Shown piece after piece: positions 60,881-64,000 of a DNA stretch of 64,000 bases (its first letter is position 1; every line of letters begins with the position of its first letter). Source of the stretch: Flavimaribacter sp039888615 (GTDB lineage: Bacteria; Pseudomonadota; Alphaproteobacteria; Rhizobiales; Rhizobiaceae). The position numbers and the translations under genes were made by a program. The notes under the pieces are model-generated. The model was not told the origin of the DNA. It did not search any database and worked only from the letters and a program-made list of their open reading frames with translations. The stretch lies in NCBI GenBank assembly GCA_039888615.1, contig JBDQQS010000018.1, one strand, 5' to 3'.

Positions 60881-61450
60881 ATGCTCAGTTACTCCAAAAT
60901 TCTTGGCCCATTCTTGATCGCCATGTTGATCGCATCGCCTGCGGCTGCAGAATTTCGTAAATGCACCGTGAAATTGATGGTTTCGGCAAGAGACATGCCT
61001 GAAAAGGAAGTGGACGGCGCACGGTTTGTCGCCTGGGGCAGATCGCAAAACTACGCATCATCCGCTTGGAACCGCGTCAACGATGCCGCCAAGGCATGCG
61101 CCCAGCAATTGATTGCGCGCGACACAAACTCGGCGCCAGGCGCCTGTGCCGCCAATCAGACGCAGCTTGATAACCCGGCATACTACAATGTCTCTGGCAT
61201 AACCGGACTGCAGACGACGCATGTCAAGACATTGCTGAAGCAGGCGATCTGCCGTCACCACCCCCGTCCGGTTTCCGGTAAGGAAGATTACTTTAAAACC
61301 AGGGAAGTCCACGGTCTCTATGTCACCGTCAGACATATTGGCCCGGTCGGGGCCTGCAAGACGCAACGGGTCTCGGGACCCAATTACGTCAAAATCCGCT
61401 GCGCTCGCAGCGACGCGGCCGACACCGAAGCCATGTGGCATTTGAAATGA
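60881..61450 (+). CDS. Secreted cysteine-containing protein of unknown function
   Basis: This 189-residue protein has a signal peptide (residues 1-24, MLSYSKILGPFLIAMLIASP then AAAEF) and a mature part with six cysteines (RKCTVKL, AKACAQQ, GACAANQ, QAICRHH, GACKTQ, KIRCARS) that could form disulfides. No domain was recognised. The ATG at 60881 has GGAACGCGAA before it; an ATG 12 nt earlier is in frame. Confidence 0.7.
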   Translation: MLSYSKILGPFLIAMLIASPAAAEFRKCTVKLMVSARDMPEKEVDGARFVAWGRSQNYASSAWNRVNDAAKACAQQLIARDTNSAPGACAANQTQLDNPAYYNVSGITGLQTTHVKTLLKQAICRHHPRPVSGKEDYFKTREVHGLYVTVRHIGPVGACKTQRVSGPNYVKIRCARSDAADTEAMWHLK

Positions 61451-61673
61451 ATGCCATTCCGGGTCGCCACTTTGTTGTCGGTCCGTAGCGTTGTTCAATT
61501 CTCAAAGCGCAGACCTGACAACAATCCACGCAATGCCGGCCGGGGGAATGCCCGGAAAAGCCTCTCTTCCGTCAGCGCATCGCCGGACAGCCGATTCCCG
61601 CAAAGGGATGGCTGTGAATATTCGTTTAGCCTGTTGTATTTACTAGAATATACGGGGTTTTGACAGCGGGTGA
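61451..61673. other. Intergenic stretch at the border of the AT-rich segment
   Basis: I see no gene here. A short hairpin CCGGG-GGAATG-CCCGG lies near 61545, and base composition falls toward AT from about 61620. Confidence 0.4.
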
Positions 61674-62001
61674 ATGATGTCCACACCATTCGATCTCACC
61701 GTATTTGTCGCAAAATATAAAGAATCTGATTGCCGCCCTTCACTCAACCCCCGACACCTGACCGGCCATTCTTGGACAGACACTAAAACCTACGCCCAGA
61801 ACTCCGATCAGTGGCAAGTTCCGTCGGGATGGCATCCATTTTGATTGTGCGTTGGATGAGCTGAAACAACATCAATACTGCAAATCACAAGAACCAACGA
61901 CGCTAAAAGTATCTGGATTTTCTTTTGCAGCACGTGTTAGTATCCTAAAGTTGAAAGATCGTGAAGGGTACATGTTATACGCGGGGTTAGGAAATGTCTA
62001 A
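61674..62001 (+). pseudogene. Frameshifted gene of about 108 codons (or +1 programmed frameshift)
   Basis: An ATG at 61674 (second ATG at 61677) opens 56 codons in one frame, MSTPFDLTVFVAKYKESD onward, ending at PSGWHPF and TGA (61842-61844). Skipping one T of the TTTT at 61839-61842 continues the reading as FDCALDELKQHQYCKSQEP and on to LKDREGYMLYAGLGNV, stop at 61999-62001. The second part has no start codon of its own before 61972. Its stop overlaps the next gene by 8 nt, as in an intact operon. The site TTT-TGA resembles the prfB-type +1 shift. A mutation or a sequencing error in the T run are equal alternatives. No family was recognised. Confidence 0.55.
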
Positions 62002-62830
62002 TCACGATACTGATCCGATAGATTTGGACGACCTATTCGCTAATAAAAAATTTGCCGATTACATTGACTCTACGGTACAGAATGCAATCAGCAAACAATT
62101 TAAGATAGATAATCCTCCACTTATCGCCCGTCCGTTTCTTGGATTGCTCGGATTCATCGGCCTGAATCCGTCAGCACGGTTCACAATTGCAATTGTTCCA
62201 ATCGTTCTTTCAGTTCTGGTCACCCTGTTTATTCTAGGAGGGCATTGGTTTTACAATGTAACAGATGTCGATGATAATAGGATTGCGATAGTTAATAGTG
62301 AAAAGAAGATTGATATTGTTACAAGAAATGTTGGTGAAATTGTCGCTCAGCTCAACTCATTTCTCGATGGCTATTATTTTGAGACAATCGATCTTAGTAA
62401 TAAATTCGGATCAACCATTTACTTGCCGGTAACAAGTAAAAATATCACCTCCTTAAAGATATATGCAAACAATATAAATACTAATGAATTAGAAGAATTA
62501 AAAGATGGGAATTACTTGCAATTCAAGATCAATGACAAAGCAGTTTTTGGTGATGACGGCGCCTCAGTGGGATGGTCTAGCGCAAATCGGCTGTTCGAAA
62601 ATACAGCGATTCCAGAAAAATATCGAAATGAATTAATATTCGACAAAGATCTAACTCAAAAGTTTCAATTTAGAATTTTTATAAATGAAGAAGATGAGGA
62701 ACGATACAATAATTTGTGGGATTTATATGCTAATCATACAAAGTATTCAGTACTATTTTTCTTTACAAGACGATTTGAGGTTGGTGAAGTAAATCCGGAA
62801 GGGCCAGATATACAAGATGAAAATATGTAG
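61994..62830 (+). CDS. Single-span membrane protein of unknown function (AT-rich operon)
   Basis: This 278-residue protein has a soluble N-terminus of about 60 residues, one TM segment near residues 66-88 (FTIAIVPIVLSVLVTLFI), and a C-terminal domain of about 190 residues that would face the periplasm. That domain is rich in Asn, Asp and Glu. Codon use is AT-rich compared with the rest of the window, a sign of transfer. TTAGGAA precedes the ATG. It overlaps the frameshifted gene (8 nt) and the next gene (14 nt). No domain was recognised. Confidence 0.72.
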   Translation: MSNHDTDPIDLDDLFANKKFADYIDSTVQNAISKQFKIDNPPLIARPFLGLLGFIGLNPSARFTIAIVPIVLSVLVTLFILGGHWFYNVTDVDDNRIAIVNSEKKIDIVTRNVGEIVAQLNSFLDGYYFETIDLSNKFGSTIYLPVTSKNITSLKIYANNINTNELEELKDGNYLQFKINDKAVFGDDGASVGWSSANRLFENTAIPEKYRNELIFDKDLTQKFQFRIFINEEDEERYNNLWDLYANHTKYSVLFFFTRRFEVGEVNPEGPDIQDENM

Positions 62831-63800
62831 AGATCAGATCATATCATTGTGTCTATTATTTTTCATCTCAGTATTTGTATCTCAAGCTAACGCTCAAGAA
62901 TGTACGAACGAGATGAAATGGATAGATATAAATAATACAGGTTTAATGACGAGAGATGGCTGCTTCGAAATAAGAAAAAGAAATATACATTTTAAGATAC
63001 TAGCCTTTTCTCCACATAAGTTTGATTTGAGTTTGCTTGGTCCTTCTGAGGATGGAAAACCCTTGGGACAAGCTAGCATTGCCGACACCGGCACAACCAA
63101 ATATTCCATATCCTCCGTACACGAAAACAACAAACAAGCACTGGCTCTCGTTACGATTGGCTATCCTAAATGGAGTCCGCAAAAGGACTATGAGGATAAG
63201 CCCAGTGAACTGGCGGATTCAGTGGATGCAGATTGGTTATTATTTAACGGGTTTCTGAGGGTGAAAACCGAAGAATATGGGTACCCGGATTTGTCTGCGT
63301 CTTTCAAAAGCGCTTACTTTTGCCTGGATGAAACGGAAAAGGGCGGTACAGGAAGTGTGGTTGTTATGTTCCACGCTTACGAGAATCAATTACCGGTCAG
63401 AATGAATAGGCGACTAGCAGATCCAAAAAACTGCGAGAACGTTGTTCAAACAGGGCCGCGGATAGTTGAGTATAGGGCCAAAAGTGGCATCCATGACATT
63501 AGTTCTGCAAAAACTCGCAGATGGTTGGTATTCGCTCAAGGTAATGGCGGCGCATCGAAAGAACAATTTCTTGCATATATAATTTACTTTGCAAATGGAT
63601 CCTCTTTAAAAGAAATAGAAGAAATTCTATTAGGTGATAATATTATATCGAAATATGACAACAAGATGCGTTTTGCTCTTGCTTTAACATCCAGTAACTT
63701 TTCGAATGTTTCCATTCTGAATGAAGAGCAACAGCCGATACTTTGGCGTGAAATAAACCTTCCTCATCCAGTTTATATGGCTATTGAACCTGCAGAGTGA
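62817..63800 (+). CDS. Secreted protein of unknown function (AT-rich operon)
   Basis: This 327-residue protein has a signal peptide (residues 1-26, IISLCLLFFISVFVSQANA) and a mature part with a few cysteines. The C-terminal block, VFAQGNGGASKEQFLAYIIY and then SSLKEIEEILLGDNI, loosely recalls the phosphodiester-glycosidase (NAGPA) fold, but its usual catalytic residues are not evident, so no function is given. It is AT-rich like its upstream neighbour and overlaps it by 14 nt, so the two are probably co-translated and may act together in the periplasm. Confidence 0.72.
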   Translation: MKICRDQIISLCLLFFISVFVSQANAQECTNEMKWIDINNTGLMTRDGCFEIRKRNIHFKILAFSPHKFDLSLLGPSEDGKPLGQASIADTGTTKYSISSVHENNKQALALVTIGYPKWSPQKDYEDKPSELADSVDADWLLFNGFLRVKTEEYGYPDLSASFKSAYFCLDETEKGGTGSVVVMFHAYENQLPVRMNRRLADPKNCENVVQTGPRIVEYRAKSGIHDISSAKTRRWLVFAQGNGGASKEQFLAYIIYFANGSSLKEIEEILLGDNIISKYDNKMRFALALTSSNFSNVSILNEEQQPILWREINLPHPVYMAIEPAE

Positions 63801-63822
63801 TCAAAAGATTGATAACAAAATT

Positions 63823-63895
63823 TGTACAGAGATGGTATTCAGATTACGGTGACAGTTTAAGATTACGGTGACAAAGATGTACAAACACGGTATTC
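63823..63895. repeat. Nested direct repeats after the AT-rich operon
   Basis: Outer unit TGTACA-N5-GGTATTC occurs at 63823-63840 and 63878-63895 (18 nt, three mismatches). Between them AGATTACGGTGACA occurs twice, at 63841-63854 and 63860-63873. The arrangement is A-B-B-A with all copies in one direction. Similar short tandem motifs are often left by, or recognised by, small transposable elements, but no transposase is visible. Confidence 0.6.
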
Positions 63896-64000
63896 GCCTG
63901 ACAGTCGCTGCCTGAGGGCGGCTTGATCAGGCTGCCTTTTCAGAGTTCATTTTCTCCTCCCTTTTGTCCCGTTGCAATCCTGGTTTCAGCCCAGCCTTGA

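Noticed and set aside
61495..61689. A 64-codon minus-strand frame in the gap before the AT-rich operon
   Set aside because: There is no ribosome-binding site, and its composition is unlike a real protein.
63900..64000. Partial gene running off the right edge on the minus strand
   Set aside because: Two minus-strand frames are open for about 16-24 codons at the edge, but neither shows a recognisable pattern, and the sequence is too short to judge.
1..64000. CRISPR arrays, tRNA or rRNA genes
   Set aside because: No regularly spaced repeats and no cloverleaf-like or rRNA sequence was noticed in the intergenic gaps. This was a reading by eye; tRNAscan-SE and Infernal would settle it.

Overview
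The window looks like chromosomal DNA of an alphaproteobacterium, most likely of the order Hyphomicrobiales (Rhizobiales). The evidence is the gene order rpoZ-rel-(DUF2062)-acpS-lepB-rnc-era-recO, the pairs psd-pssA and dapA-smpB, an Atm1-type ABC exporter, a TIGR02301-type secreted protein, a long acidic RpoZ tail, and high GC through most of the window. No rRNA, tRNA, CRISPR array, prophage or complete insertion sequence was recognised.

Layout. 1-4.7 kb: an RND efflux pair (adaptor and permease) closed by a terminator. 4.7-19.7 kb: a catabolic island of 15 leftward genes plus a divergent IclR-type regulator. A TRAP transporter (dctP-dctQ-dctM) leads a 2-hydroxyacid dehydrogenase, a degenerate M24-fold protein and a gamma-resorcylate-decarboxylase-like amidohydrolase. 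A second operon carries a metal-dependent cyclase/hydrolase, a cupin, an SDR, a 3-hydroxyacyl-CoA-dehydrogenase-like enzyme and a complete Liv-type ABC importer. The two operons start beside near-identical 49-bp palindromic elements (12436-12484 and 18830-18878), so they probably form one regulon. 19.7-25.8 kb: phosphatidylethanolamine synthesis (psd, pssA), an ABC exporter and a large LysM/Ig-like envelope protein. 26-31.4 kb: a LOG-family hydrolase, then rarD, cimA, a GFA-family protein and cysS. 31.4-38.3 kb: lysE-type exporter, SRAP, Nudix, a ygfZ neighbourhood with two unknown Rhizobiales-type proteins, an HD hydrolase, a tyrosine-phosphatase-like protein and an MFS carrier. 38.4-46.7 kb: the core block recO-era-rnc-lepB-acpS-DUF2062-rel-rpoZ and an NYN-domain protein. 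46.7-50 kb: a family-5 uracil-DNA glycosylase and a three-gene D-amino-acid operon (FAD dehydrogenase, Asp/Glu-racemase-like protein, RidA) that resembles dguABC. 50.2-53.9 kb: smpB, dapA and a soluble lytic transglycosylase.

54.9-59.5 kb: an unfamiliar cluster. A PP-loop ATP pyrophosphatase and an ATP-grasp protein are joined by a 4-nt overlap, a CelD/FemAB-like GNAT protein follows directly, and a divergent LpxL-like acyltransferase homologue converges on them. I cannot name its product. It is one of the two best candidates for an undescribed system.

59.6-64 kb: orphan genes, then an AT-rich accessory segment. A stretch that looks empty (61674-62001) holds a gene of about 108 codons interrupted by a +1 shift at a TTTTGA site. 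It overlaps a membrane-protein gene, which overlaps a secreted-protein gene, so this is a tight three-gene operon of unknown function. A nested set of direct repeats follows it. This is the second candidate. Gene starts were moved inward from the longest open frame wherever a Shine-Dalgarno sequence, a coupled stop/start or the family's usual N-terminus supported it.
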